Shown piece by piece: positions 1 to 6,368 of a stretch of DNA of 9,579 nt. The position numbers and the translations under genes were made by a program. Positions within the stretch are counted from its first letter, which is position 1, and every line of letters starts with the position of its first letter. The notes under the pieces were generated by a model. The model was given only the letters and a program-made list of their open reading frames with translations, did not search any database and was not told where the DNA came from. Origin of the DNA: Candidatus Bathyarchaeum sp. (lineage in GTDB: Archaea; Thermoproteota; Bathyarchaeia; Bathyarchaeales; Bathyarchaeaceae); NCBI GenBank assembly GCA_003096255.1, contig PIXS01000425.1:1-9579 (forward strand). Direction: 5' to 3'.

Positions 1-389
1 AGTTTCGAGAGTAAAGGAGTTTGCTCGAAATCGTGGAACGAAACTATGACTTTTGCTCCAGCATCACGCAGACTGCTGATTAATTCTTCCTGATTGGCTG
101 TACCCAAATCTACATCTACATACGTGAAGCCATTTTTTGCAGCATCCAGCAAGATGTTTTGGCGTTCAGTTTCACTTCCCGAAAAACTGCCATGGTTTTT
201 TAGTGATTTGTTTGTTGCAATAAGGGGCGTCTTGGTGCAGCATGGAATGTCTGCGATGTGGTCATGCTTTTTGAGGCTGTCAAGTCGTATTTCAATCAAG
301 TCTGCATTTTGGGCTTCAGCTTGTTTTATCAAAGAGAATGCTTCTTCAACTGTTTTTGGAGGTACTGCGACGCAGACTCTGATTGTCAA
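1..389 (-). CDS. aroD: Type I 3-dehydroquinate dehydratase, N-terminal part (cut by left edge)
   Basis: Dehydrates 3-dehydroquinate to 3-dehydroshikimate through a Schiff-base lysine, a cytosolic shikimate-pathway step. The first 129 residues are visible. The protein opens with a TIRVCVAVP strand, has the substrate-binding EIRLD motif at residues 33-37, a YVDVDL strand near 90-95, and KVIVSFHDF at 113-121, whose His119 is the family's catalytic histidine. The Schiff-base lysine and C-terminus lie beyond the window. The start is a TTG at 389, 17 bases after the dehydroquinate synthase stop. No ATG or GTG is available in frame nearby, and the TTG has only a weak ribosome site, so translational coupling is likely. 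It is the last visible gene of the lysC-asd-aroA'-aroB'-aroD operon and uses the product of its upstream neighbour. Family assignment is firm; the start is less sure. Confidence 0.9.
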   Translation of the reverse strand, partial: MTIRVCVAVPPKTVEEAFSLIKQAEAQNADLIEIRLDSLKKHDHIADIPCCTKTPLIATNKSLKNHGSFSGSETERQNILLDAAKNGFTYVDVDLGTANQEELISSLRDAGAKVIVSFHDFEQTPLLSK

Positions 390-406
390 CGTTCTATCGC
401 GGCTTC

Positions 407-1456
407 TTATTTCACCAATGTTCCGAAGTGCCTGCCGCCCTCTTCCACGCGAGCCATGATTTTGTCTCCTTTCTTTAGGTCCGTAACTGCCTTGGAGCCT
501 TTGGGAGTCACAACCCGTATGGTTTCGGCGTTCTGGGCAATCAGCTTCAAAGTTTTTCCGCCACAATCAGCTTCGATAAGAAGCATGGGTCTCCACTCAA
601 TCTTCGACCGCGCAACATTTGTTAACCTGACGTTTCCTTCACGATCAACCACAAGAACTTCTTCTCCAGCCTTCAGCTCCGACAAGTACCTTGTTCTCGT
701 TGGAGACGTAAGGGCATACAGAGAAAGGGGTCCAGCGTTCACTCTGAAGGGACGGGTCTCAACGTATGGGCTTTCATGAACCTCAGCCTGAACCAGAAAC
801 AATCCAGACGACTGGCAACCCAAAAGCATGCCCTCTCCTGGCTTCATAAGCTCACATGTATCGATACAAGATCGGGCACCAGTCCCAATCTCTTTTACGC
901 TAGTGACTTCAACAGCAACCAACTTGAGGGAAAGAGAACCTTTTTTGGCAAACTCTGCTGTTTGCTTGAGTTCTTCTAGGTCTGCTGTCTTCAGGACAAC
1001 TCCGTCTGAGCCGAGCTCCAGAGTTTCTAAGGCAATTTTTGCCTCTTTTGTGCTGGAGACTTCTGCGAGGAGTTTGGTTTTTCCTCTGGTTTTGGCGATG
1101 AGGTTCTCGAGGGGGATGATTTTCCAGTCTGGAGTGCCGACAATAACGTAGTCGGAGTTGAGTTCAGCCGCTTCTATGGCTGTCTCCTCATCCTTTTTTC
1201 CTGTGATAACGATTTTTACTGCCACGGTTTTGCCCTTAGCTTTCAACGTCTTGAGTTTTTCAGGGTCAAGGGCTGAAAGAACAACAGTATCTGCTTCTTC
1301 TGATGTTGAAGCAGTCTTGATTCCAGCTTTTTTGGCCTTCTCTACATCTTCTGGGTCAACCAGCACGGCATCGCAGGTTTTAGCAGCAGACTTTAGCAAC
1401 TTAGTTTTCTGGGTTTCTGGAACAGATGAATCTATTTCTAGCCAGAGTTCCTTCAT
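407..1456 (-). CDS. aroB': 3-dehydroquinate synthase II (archaeal type)
   Basis: This 349-residue protein matches the archaeal 3-dehydroquinate synthase family typified by MJ1249. That family performs the NAD-dependent oxidative deamination and cyclisation of 2-amino-3,7-dideoxy-D-threo-hept-6-ulosonate (ADH) to 3-dehydroquinate. It is unrelated to bacterial AroB. The N-terminal half (about 1-180) is an alternating strand-helix domain. The family's best conserved stretch runs from IGTGARSCIDTCELMKPGEG at 190-209 through GCQSSGLFLVQAE at 213-225 to NAGPLSLYAL at 240-249. A beta-rich C-terminal domain ends in GGRHFGTLVK. Length is normal. The ATG overlaps the upstream ADH synthase stop by four bases (ATGA), and a GGTGA ribosome site lies 6 bases before it, indicating coupled translation. 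Its substrate is the product of that upstream gene. Confidence 0.95.
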   Translation of the reverse strand: MKELWLEIDSSVPETQKTKLLKSAAKTCDAVLVDPEDVEKAKKAGIKTASTSEEADTVVLSALDPEKLKTLKAKGKTVAVKIVITGKKDEETAIEAAELNSDYVIVGTPDWKIIPLENLIAKTRGKTKLLAEVSSTKEAKIALETLELGSDGVVLKTADLEELKQTAEFAKKGSLSLKLVAVEVTSVKEIGTGARSCIDTCELMKPGEGMLLGCQSSGLFLVQAEVHESPYVETRPFRVNAGPLSLYALTSPTRTRYLSELKAGEEVLVVDREGNVRLTNVARSKIEWRPMLLIEADCGGKTLKLIAQNAETIRVVTPKGSKAVTDLKKGDKIMARVEEGGRHFGTLVK

Positions 1457-2253
1457 TTGGATTCACCAAGAATCTTCATAGCTTCAGAGACTGATGCGTT
1501 ATCGTGGACGATTGCATTTAAGGCTTTGATCATTTTTGTGGGGTCGTTGTGCTGAAACACGTTCCGTCCGATAGAAAGTCCTGCACCGCCAGCGGCTACA
1601 GAATCTTTCACCATCTGCAGAACGTCCAGTGGGGTTTCAGCTTTGGGTCCACCAGCGATAATGACGGGAACATGGCAACTATCGATGACTTCTTTGAAGG
1701 ATTCGGCGTCGCCGGTGTAGTTTGTTTTGATGATGTCGGCTCCCAGTTCTGCGCCTAAACGGGCTGCGTGAGCTACCACATCCACGGCATGGGGGTCTTT
1801 GATGTTTGGTCCTCGGGGATACATCATAGCCAGCAAGGGTATGCCAAAAGCATCGCATTCGCAGGCTACTTTTCCCATTGTTGACAGCATCTCAGTTTCA
1901 TGTTCAGCGCCAACATTAACGTGAACCGAAACAGCATCGGCACCCAATCGGACAGCATCTGCTACTGAACCGATTTGTACTTTGTGGTTTGGGTGAGGAC
2001 AACGTAATGTGATTCCGGACAGGTGTATGATTAGTCCAGTGTTTCCTGTGTCAACGGTTTTGGCGATGCCTCTGTTTATGACAACTGCATCAACGTCTCC
2101 CAGCAACAGCTTGTCAATGATGGCTTGCATGTTTACTAGTCCCTTGACTGGTCCGATTGTTACGCCGTGGTCCATGGGAACAATCACTGTCTTGTTGTCG
2201 CTTCGGAAGATTCGTCTTAGTCGCCTTTTTTTACCTGATTCCAAAGGTTTCAT
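1453..2253 (-). CDS. aroA': 2-amino-3,7-dideoxy-D-threo-hept-6-ulosonate (ADH) synthase
   Basis: A class I aldolase-fold enzyme of the DhnA/LacD type, 266 residues. In the family characterised as MJ0400 it condenses L-aspartate semialdehyde with 6-deoxy-5-ketofructose 1-phosphate to ADH, replacing DAHP synthase at the head of aromatic biosynthesis. Visible motifs are PMDHGVTIGPVKGL at 26-39 (Asp28), MMYPRGPN at 143-150 (Tyr145), IIKTNYTG at 174-181 with the likely Schiff-base Lys176, and the phosphate-binding IIAGGPKAETP (198-208) and GLSIGRNVFQ (225-234). Asp28, Tyr145 and Lys176 correspond by context to the catalytic Asp33, Tyr153 and Lys184 of MJ0400. A plain fructose-bisphosphate aldolase is the alternative, but the asd and dehydroquinate synthase neighbours favour ADH synthase. 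The start is uncertain: AAGGAG is only about one base from the ATG at 2253, whereas a TTG at 2244 is 10 bases from it. Confidence 0.93.
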   Translation of the reverse strand: MKPLESGKKRRLRRIFRSDNKTVIVPMDHGVTIGPVKGLVNMQAIIDKLLLGDVDAVVINRGIAKTVDTGNTGLIIHLSGITLRCPHPNHKVQIGSVADAVRLGADAVSVHVNVGAEHETEMLSTMGKVACECDAFGIPLLAMMYPRGPNIKDPHAVDVVAHAARLGAELGADIIKTNYTGDAESFKEVIDSCHVPVIIAGGPKAETPLDVLQMVKDSVAAGGAGLSIGRNVFQHNDPTKMIKALNAIVHDNASVSEAMKILGESK

Positions 2254-2259
2254 TCTCCT

Positions 2260-3297
2260 TTAGATGAACTTCTTTACCTTCAAGTATTCCGCGTTAAGGA
2301 CGCCGCATCCAGCAGCGCCACGTATAGTATTGTGCCCCAAGGCAATAAATTTGACTCCATCGAGCACAGAGTCTCGTCGGATTCTGCCCACTACAGTGCT
2401 CATGCCCTTGCCCTCCATCCGGTCTAGTCTTGTTTGTGGACGATCTTTCTCCCACGTAACAACAACTGGCTTTTCTGGGGCAGAAGGAAGCTTCAATTCT
2501 TGGGGTTCGCCGACCCAGTTTTCCATAGCCTCAGCTACAGCAGCTGGCTCCGCATACTTCTTTGTCTCAACGAAGACAGCTTCTAGGTGCCCATCAATTG
2601 TTGGAACTCTGTGGCAGCTTGATGATACCTTGAAGTCCGCTGGCTCAGAGGCTGTGCCCAGAATCTTCTGTGTTTCAGACTCCATCTTGGGCTCTTCTCC
2701 TCCAATGTAGGGGATAACGTTGTCCACTATGTCCAAGGATGCTACGCCAGGGTATCCAGCGCCAGAGATTGCCTGCATTGTAGACACTATAACGCTTTTG
2801 ATGCCGAACACATCGTAGATTGGCTTCAGAGGCAATGTTAGAACTGTTGTGCTGCAGTTGGGGTTTGTGATGATTGCTCCGTCCCAATTTCGGTTTCTGC
2901 GCTGCTCTTCAATGAGGCTGATGTGATCGCAGTTTATTTCAGGGTTCAGCATGGGAACGTCAGGGTCCATTCTGTGGGCTGACGCGTTGCTGACTATTAC
3001 GTAGCCTGCGGCGGCGAAGTCCTCTTCGACTTTGCCCGCAACAGAGGATGGCAGTGCCGAGAACACGATGTCAACGTCTTTGACTGCTTTCGGTGATATG
3101 TCTACGACTTCCATTGGGGCGACGGCTTTGGGAATTGGCGTTGATTGTCGCCATCGGGATGCTTCACCGTATGTTCGTCCTTTGCTTCTTTCTGATGCTG
3201 CAACAGTTGTTACCTCGAACCAGGGGTGTCCCTCAAGTAGTTGGACGAAGATTTGTCCGACGTTGCCTGTTGCTCCTAATACAGCTGCTTTCAACAT
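2260..3297 (-). CDS. asd: Aspartate-semialdehyde dehydrogenase
   Basis: Reduces aspartyl phosphate with NADPH to L-aspartate semialdehyde, the branch point for threonine, methionine and lysine and, in this pathway, a direct substrate of the next enzyme (ADH synthase). The 345-residue protein is of the archaeal/fungal subtype. It has the nucleotide-binding GATGNVGQ at 8-15, the active-site NPNCSTT at 145-151 with nucleophile Cys148, SGAGYPG at 178-184, RVPTIDGH at 230-237 with the likely catalytic His237, and a C-terminal GHNTIRGAAG at 321-330 that contacts the cofactor in the family. The ATG at 3297 is two bases past the lysC stop, and a GGTGA ribosome site sits inside the last codons of lysC, 6 bases before the ATG, so the two are probably translated together. 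Confidence 0.97.
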   Translation of the reverse strand: MLKAAVLGATGNVGQIFVQLLEGHPWFEVTTVAASERSKGRTYGEASRWRQSTPIPKAVAPMEVVDISPKAVKDVDIVFSALPSSVAGKVEEDFAAAGYVIVSNASAHRMDPDVPMLNPEINCDHISLIEEQRRNRNWDGAIITNPNCSTTVLTLPLKPIYDVFGIKSVIVSTMQAISGAGYPGVASLDIVDNVIPYIGGEEPKMESETQKILGTASEPADFKVSSSCHRVPTIDGHLEAVFVETKKYAEPAAVAEAMENWVGEPQELKLPSAPEKPVVVTWEKDRPQTRLDRMEGKGMSTVVGRIRRDSVLDGVKFIALGHNTIRGAAGCGVLNAEYLKVKKFI

Positions 3298-3299
3298 TT

Positions 3300-4550
3300 T
3301 CAGTCACCTTTCAATGCGTCTTTAACTAATTTTAGAGCTTTCTCTTTTTCTTCCCAGTCAACAAATAAAAGAATACTGGAAGTGATTGTCATGAGTCCAA
3401 AAATGTTTATACGGTTCACTCGCAGAGCCTCAGAAATTCTTCCTGTGAGACCCGGCGTCTTCTCTAAGCCTACCCCTTTGATTTTGAGGAAGGCTAACTG
3501 CATTCTGACAGACATAGCTAAAGTTTCCTCATGACTCAGTATCACATCATGAACATTCTCCAGAAGCACCTTGGAATTAGAGTTCTCGGATGCATAAAGA
3601 ATCAAAGAGTCATAATTCAAGGACAAACCCAGCAGCTTTGCATGATTCTTCACTGTTTCAGCAAGCTCCTTTATGACCTGAGGATTCTCAGACACTCCCT
3701 TGCCTACAACAGTGATGGACATGCCAGAGGACGGATTTGCCAGCTCCACATCCAAGTCTCCTGAGAGGGCTCCCGTAATCAATGTTCCTTCCACATTCAG
3801 GTTGCCGTGACTGTGCTTAATTACCCTAACCTTCACTGAGGCATCCTTGTATCGCAGAGCTTTCCGATGAATGAATTTTGTTCCCGAATCCGCTAAGCCA
3901 ACCAGAGTGCTTACATCAATTTGTGGAAGCCGCTGAGGAGAGGCTATCACCTTGGGGTCGGCAGACATGATTCCCTCAGCATCAGTGACGAGAATAAGCT
4001 CATCAACGTTTAGAGCCTTAGCTAAGATGAAGGCTGTTGTGTCGCTTCCTCCGCGTCCCAGCGTTGTTACTCGGTTGTCTTTTGTTCTGCCCACGAAACC
4101 AGCAATCACAGGAATAATGCCCTTCTCTACAAGAGGGAGCACATTCTGTTCAGCCCGCTCGTAGCAGACATCCAAGATTGGGTTCGCGTCCGAGAACAGG
4201 TCGTCTGTTATGATGGGCCATTCCGCGTCATGGGGATCTACGTAGCGGGAGTCTACGCCCTGTGCCTTTAGTGCCGCGGCGATTATTCTGATGCTGGTTC
4301 TTTCGCCCATGGCCAGAATCTCATCTAAGTCTTTCTTGTGTAGCTTGCCGTTGGAGCTGTTCTTTGCAGCATGAAAGAGTGTGTCGGTTGTTTTTCCCAT
4401 AGCTGACACTATGACGGCTATTTGTGTACCTTTTTTTGCTTCTTCAGCAACTGCCGTAACTGCCCTCAATATCCTTTCGTGGTCGGAGAGGCTGGAGCCC
4501 CCAAATTTAACCACGATTCTTTTGCGGTTTTTTTCATTATTTTGTTTCAT
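3300..4550 (-). CDS. lysC: Aspartate kinase with C-terminal ACT domains
   Basis: Phosphorylates L-aspartate at the beta-carboxylate with ATP, the first step to aspartate semialdehyde. From the ATG at 4550 it has 416 residues. The amino-acid-kinase domain shows VVKFGGSS at 13-20, VSAMGKTTD at 48-56, MGERTS at 81-86, TTLGRGGSDTTA at 162-173 and LVTDAEGI at 187-194. Two regulatory ACT domains follow from about residue 275 (SITVVGKGV, then GLEKTPGLTGRISEAL). ACT domains normally give feedback inhibition by lysine or threonine; the effector cannot be read here. A reading frame open upstream offers a TTG at 4568, but GGAGGG at 4561-4566 lies 10 bases before the ATG at 4550, which therefore is the better start. 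It is the first structural gene of an aromatic operon, downstream of an aromatic-rich leader ORF, which suggests this copy serves the shikimate branch. Confidence 0.95.
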   Translation of the reverse strand: MKQNNEKNRKRIVVKFGGSSLSDHERILRAVTAVAEEAKKGTQIAVIVSAMGKTTDTLFHAAKNSSNGKLHKKDLDEILAMGERTSIRIIAAALKAQGVDSRYVDPHDAEWPIITDDLFSDANPILDVCYERAEQNVLPLVEKGIIPVIAGFVGRTKDNRVTTLGRGGSDTTAFILAKALNVDELILVTDAEGIMSADPKVIASPQRLPQIDVSTLVGLADSGTKFIHRKALRYKDASVKVRVIKHSHGNLNVEGTLITGALSGDLDVELANPSSGMSITVVGKGVSENPQVIKELAETVKNHAKLLGLSLNYDSLILYASENSNSKVLLENVHDVILSHEETLAMSVRMQLAFLKIKGVGLEKTPGLTGRISEALRVNRINIFGLMTITSSILLFVDWEEKEKALKLVKDALKGD

Positions 4551-4560
4551 ATCAACTAAA

Positions 4561-4566
4561 CCCTCC
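4561..4566 (-). promoter_or_regulatory. Shine-Dalgarno of lysC (GGAGGG)
   Basis: GGAGGG on the minus strand is a strong match to the archaeal 16S 3' end and sits 10 bases before the ATG at 4550, fixing that start. Its last three G residues, plus the following UUUAGUU, are complementary to the end of the leader ORF (4608-4617), so the site could be masked by RNA folding. Confidence 0.8.
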
Positions 4567-4569
4567 AAG

Positions 4570-4613
4570 AAGCCCAGAAAGCTAAAGACGTTAAAGTTCA
4601 GCTACCTGGGCTT
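4570..4613 (-). promoter_or_regulatory. Leader hairpin directly upstream of the lysC ribosome site
   Basis: In the minus-strand RNA, AAGCCCAG (4613-4606) pairs perfectly with CUGGGCUU (4577-4570). Inside this, a G-U pair, one U-U mismatch and AGCU/AGCU (4603-4600 with 4583-4580) extend the stem, leaving a 16-base loop. The 5' arm begins within the stop codon of the leader ORF. The 3' arm ends three bases before GGAGGG. A competing pairing exists: AACUAAGCCC (4617-4608) can pair with GGGUUUAGUU (4563-4554), ten contiguous pairs with one G-U, covering half of the Shine-Dalgarno. The two folds share 4608-4613, so they exclude each other. Pairings are seen directly; a switching role is inferred. 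Confidence 0.6.
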
Positions 4614-4686
4614 AGTTATAATAAAAATAGCCAAAGCTATAGAAGCGCCAAGAAGTGCTCATGGTAGTCGTCGAGTGGCTATTCAT
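4612..4686 (-). CDS. Aromatic-rich leader peptide of the lysC-aro operon
   Basis: A 24-codon ORF, ATG at 4686 and TAA at 4614-4612, fills most of the leader before lysC. The first half is Ser/Thr-rich (MNSHSTTTMSTS, four Thr) and the second half is WRFYSFGYFYYN: one Trp, three Phe and four Tyr in 12 codons. These are the end products of the pathway encoded downstream, and Thr is another product of the aspartate branch. The start is supported by AAAGGA (4697-4702) ending 10 bases before the ATG, the same spacing as at lysC. A TATA box at 4728-4735 predicts transcription starting near 4706, just before that ribosome site. A second in-frame ATG lies at 4662. The ORF is too short for a stable protein and looks like a translated sensor. 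The main doubt is that TTT and TAT codons arise easily in T-rich DNA; conservation would settle it. Confidence 0.6.
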   Translation of the reverse strand: MNSHSTTTMSTSWRFYSFGYFYYN

Positions 4687-4693
4687 AGACCCA

Positions 4694-4719
4694 GTTTCCT
4701 TTAACAAAAAGAAGGAAAC
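4694..4719. repeat. Inverted repeat over the predicted lysC transcription start
   Basis: GTTTCCTT (4694-4701) and AAGGAAAC (4712-4719) are perfect 8-base inverted arms separated by 10 bases. The repeat begins 8 bases downstream of the TATA box and spans the predicted start site near 4706. One arm doubles as the AAAGGA ribosome site of the leader ORF. It could be an operator where a bound protein blocks initiation. A purely fortuitous repeat is possible. Confidence 0.45.
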
Positions 4720-4727
4720 CAGCTTCT

Positions 4728-4735
4728 TATATAAA
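4728..4735 (-). promoter_or_regulatory. TATA box of the lysC-asd-aroA'-aroB'-aroD operon
   Basis: TTTATATA on the minus strand is an exact archaeal TATA-box consensus, preceded by a further run of T. A start about 25 bases downstream falls near 4706, giving a leader of roughly 155 bases before lysC that contains the leader ORF and hairpins. It lies between the glyA terminator and the leader. Confidence 0.7.
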
Positions 4736-4749
4736 AAAATATCGTATAC

Positions 4750-4794
4750 AAAAAACGGAGCAGGGAGACGACTTTAAAGTACGCCTTTGCCCTG
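4750..4794 (-). terminator. Probable terminator after glyA
   Basis: Read on the minus strand, CAGGG (4794-4790) pairs with CCCTG (4765-4761). Within it GGCG/CGUC and the self-complementary ACTTTAAAGT (4780-4771) stack further. A run of six T (4755-4750) follows. It begins 13 bases after the glyA stop and ends just before the lysC TATA box, separating the two transcription units. Confidence 0.6.
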
Positions 4795-4807
4795 TGATAG
4801 TTAATTG

Positions 4808-6154
4808 TTAGGCATATTTTTTGAGGTGTTCTTTTGCTTCGTTGACGCTCTGGAAACCGTATTTGATTTCGTTGAAGCTTTGCCTCAGTTTGATGACGTC
4901 CTTCTTCACTTCAGCAGGTGTCCGTTCGCCCTTTACCACTTCCAAGATAAGGGAACATATGTCTTCTATGTCGTTTGGTTTAAAGCCTCTGCGGGTTACA
5001 TCTTGGAAACCGATTCTTAGGCCTGACGGGTCGCCACGGTTGTGCTGATTATCGTAGGGCAAAAGGTTCTTGTTCAAAACTATGTTGGCGTCCTCAAGGT
5101 TCGAAGCAATTTTCTGTCCTCCACCGTAGTCTCTGACATCAACAACAATCTGATGTGACATTGTGAAACCATTCTTTCTGCCCAACACCTTTATGCCGTT
5201 CTCAAACAGGCACTTGCCTGCAACCTGAGCATTTTTAATTGTCTGCTTAGCCAACTCGTTACCATACAGTTTCAGTTCCAAAGCCGCTAAACCTAAGGCA
5301 GGAAGCCTTCCAAGATGAGAATTAGAGGTAGTCATGGGAAAAACTGCCCGCTGCACCTTCTTGATTGCCTTCTTCATCCGCTCATCTTCACAGTTCGCGA
5401 GTATGACACCGCCTTGTGGTCCTGGAAAAGTCTTGTGGGTTGACGCAGTTATGAAGTCCACTCCGTCCCCAAAGGGGTCCTGAAATTCTCCGCCCGCAAT
5501 CAATCCCAACACATGAGCCGCGTCGTATACAACGTAGGCTCCTGTGTCTTTGGCAACCTGTGCCAACTCTTTGACAGGGTGAGGGAACTGGAAGACGCTG
5601 CCTCCGAAAGTTACTATGCCTGGTCTAGTTCCGTCAATTATGGTGGCAGACTTTTCTGCGTTAATGTTTAGTTCGTCCACGTCGTAAGCATGATTGACTG
5701 TTTCTAACCCTAGGACTTTGCCTGCTAGACCAGAGTAGTCATGGGTAATGTGAGCTCCAGCGCTAAGAGGCAAAACCACCATGCGGTTATTTTTTGTTGC
5801 CGACGAGATGCCCTTAAATGTGGCAAGGTTGGCGTGGGTACCTGAAACGAGCCTAACGTCAGTCCAATTGCAGCCAAACAGGTCTTTCATCAGGTCTGCT
5901 GCGTAGTTCTCGATTTTGGTCATGTATTTTTGTCCTTGATAGTGCCTTGCTTTGACGTGTCCTCTTAGGTCGTTTTCGCCTTCAGCGTATCTGGACTCTA
6001 GGTCGTGGGTTTGGCTGAGTATCTCCTCTACTGCTGGAGATTTGAGTCCCTCGCTTGCAATCAGGTTTAGGCACTCTTTTCCTCTGTATTGTTCATGTGC
6101 TTCGCTGGCGTTAATCAGGCCAAGAGCTGACTTAAAGAATTCTTTTTCCACCAT
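4808..6154 (-). CDS. glyA: Serine hydroxymethyltransferase
   Basis: A PLP enzyme that interconverts serine and glycine, passing a C1 unit to the pterin cofactor (tetrahydromethanopterin or tetrahydrofolate; the Fae neighbour favours the former). From the ATG at 6154 it has 448 residues, near the usual archaeal length. It shows LNLIASEG at 29-36, LESRYAEGEND at 52-62, SGTHANLATF at 104-113, YDAAHVLGL at 210-218 with Asp211 and His214 for the PLP ring, ITASTHKTFPGPQGG at 235-249 with Schiff-base Lys241, and GLRIGFQDVTRRG at 378-390 with the substrate-binding Arg380. The frame is open back to 6310, but those 52 codons do not resemble the family. The ATG at 6154 has GAGAGG 7 bases upstream and matches the normal N-terminus. 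It has its own promoter and terminator. Confidence 0.96.
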   Translation of the reverse strand: MVEKEFFKSALGLINASEAHEQYRGKECLNLIASEGLKSPAVEEILSQTHDLESRYAEGENDLRGHVKARHYQGQKYMTKIENYAADLMKDLFGCNWTDVRLVSGTHANLATFKGISSATKNNRMVVLPLSAGAHITHDYSGLAGKVLGLETVNHAYDVDELNINAEKSATIIDGTRPGIVTFGGSVFQFPHPVKELAQVAKDTGAYVVYDAAHVLGLIAGGEFQDPFGDGVDFITASTHKTFPGPQGGVILANCEDERMKKAIKKVQRAVFPMTTSNSHLGRLPALGLAALELKLYGNELAKQTIKNAQVAGKCLFENGIKVLGRKNGFTMSHQIVVDVRDYGGGQKIASNLEDANIVLNKNLLPYDNQHNRGDPSGLRIGFQDVTRRGFKPNDIEDICSLILEVVKGERTPAEVKKDVIKLRQSFNEIKYGFQSVNEAKEHLKKYA

Positions 6155-6210
6155 TGGTCTTCCTCTCAGAATCTTATGGGCATCTTGTTGGTTTTGAGCA
6201 TTACGTGACT

Positions 6211-6218
6211 TATTTATA
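6211..6218 (-). promoter_or_regulatory. TATA box of glyA
   Basis: TATAAATA on the minus strand, preceded by the purine-rich GAAGAAAA that suits a BRE. A start about 25 bases downstream falls near 6190, leaving a leader of roughly 36 bases before the ATG at 6154. This supports the shorter glyA start, because the longer frame would begin upstream of the promoter. Confidence 0.6.
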
Positions 6219-6368
6219 TTTTCTTCACAAGGAAAACTGCAACATCTTTTGCTACTTTGAGGGACTTGCGTGATGGTTAGCATGAAATCTGTGACATTAT
6301 CGGCAGTCAATATTTTGATTTCATAAAGCTTTTTTTTATTTTCATTACTGATTTAAGTGGTGGAAACA

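Noticed and set aside
2675..2887. Minus-strand 70-codon frame within asd
   Set aside because: It overlaps the well supported asd gene in another frame and has no recognisable features.
4551..4568. lysC start at the TTG at 4568
   Set aside because: GGAGGG at 4561-4566 would lie inside the coding region; it is correctly placed for the ATG at 4550.
4570..4613. tRNA or small RNA gene in the leader
   Set aside because: I found no acceptor, anticodon or T-loop pattern; the pairing is better explained as leader structure.
4551..4735. Lysine riboswitch or T-box in the lysC leader
   Set aside because: The leader is only about 155 bases, lacks the long multi-helix layout of a lysine riboswitch and any T-box-like sequence, and neither class is expected in archaea.
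6155..6310. N-terminal extension of glyA by 52 residues
   Set aside because: It would begin upstream of the TATA box at 6211-6218, is unlike the SHMT family, and a good ribosome site supports the ATG at 6154.
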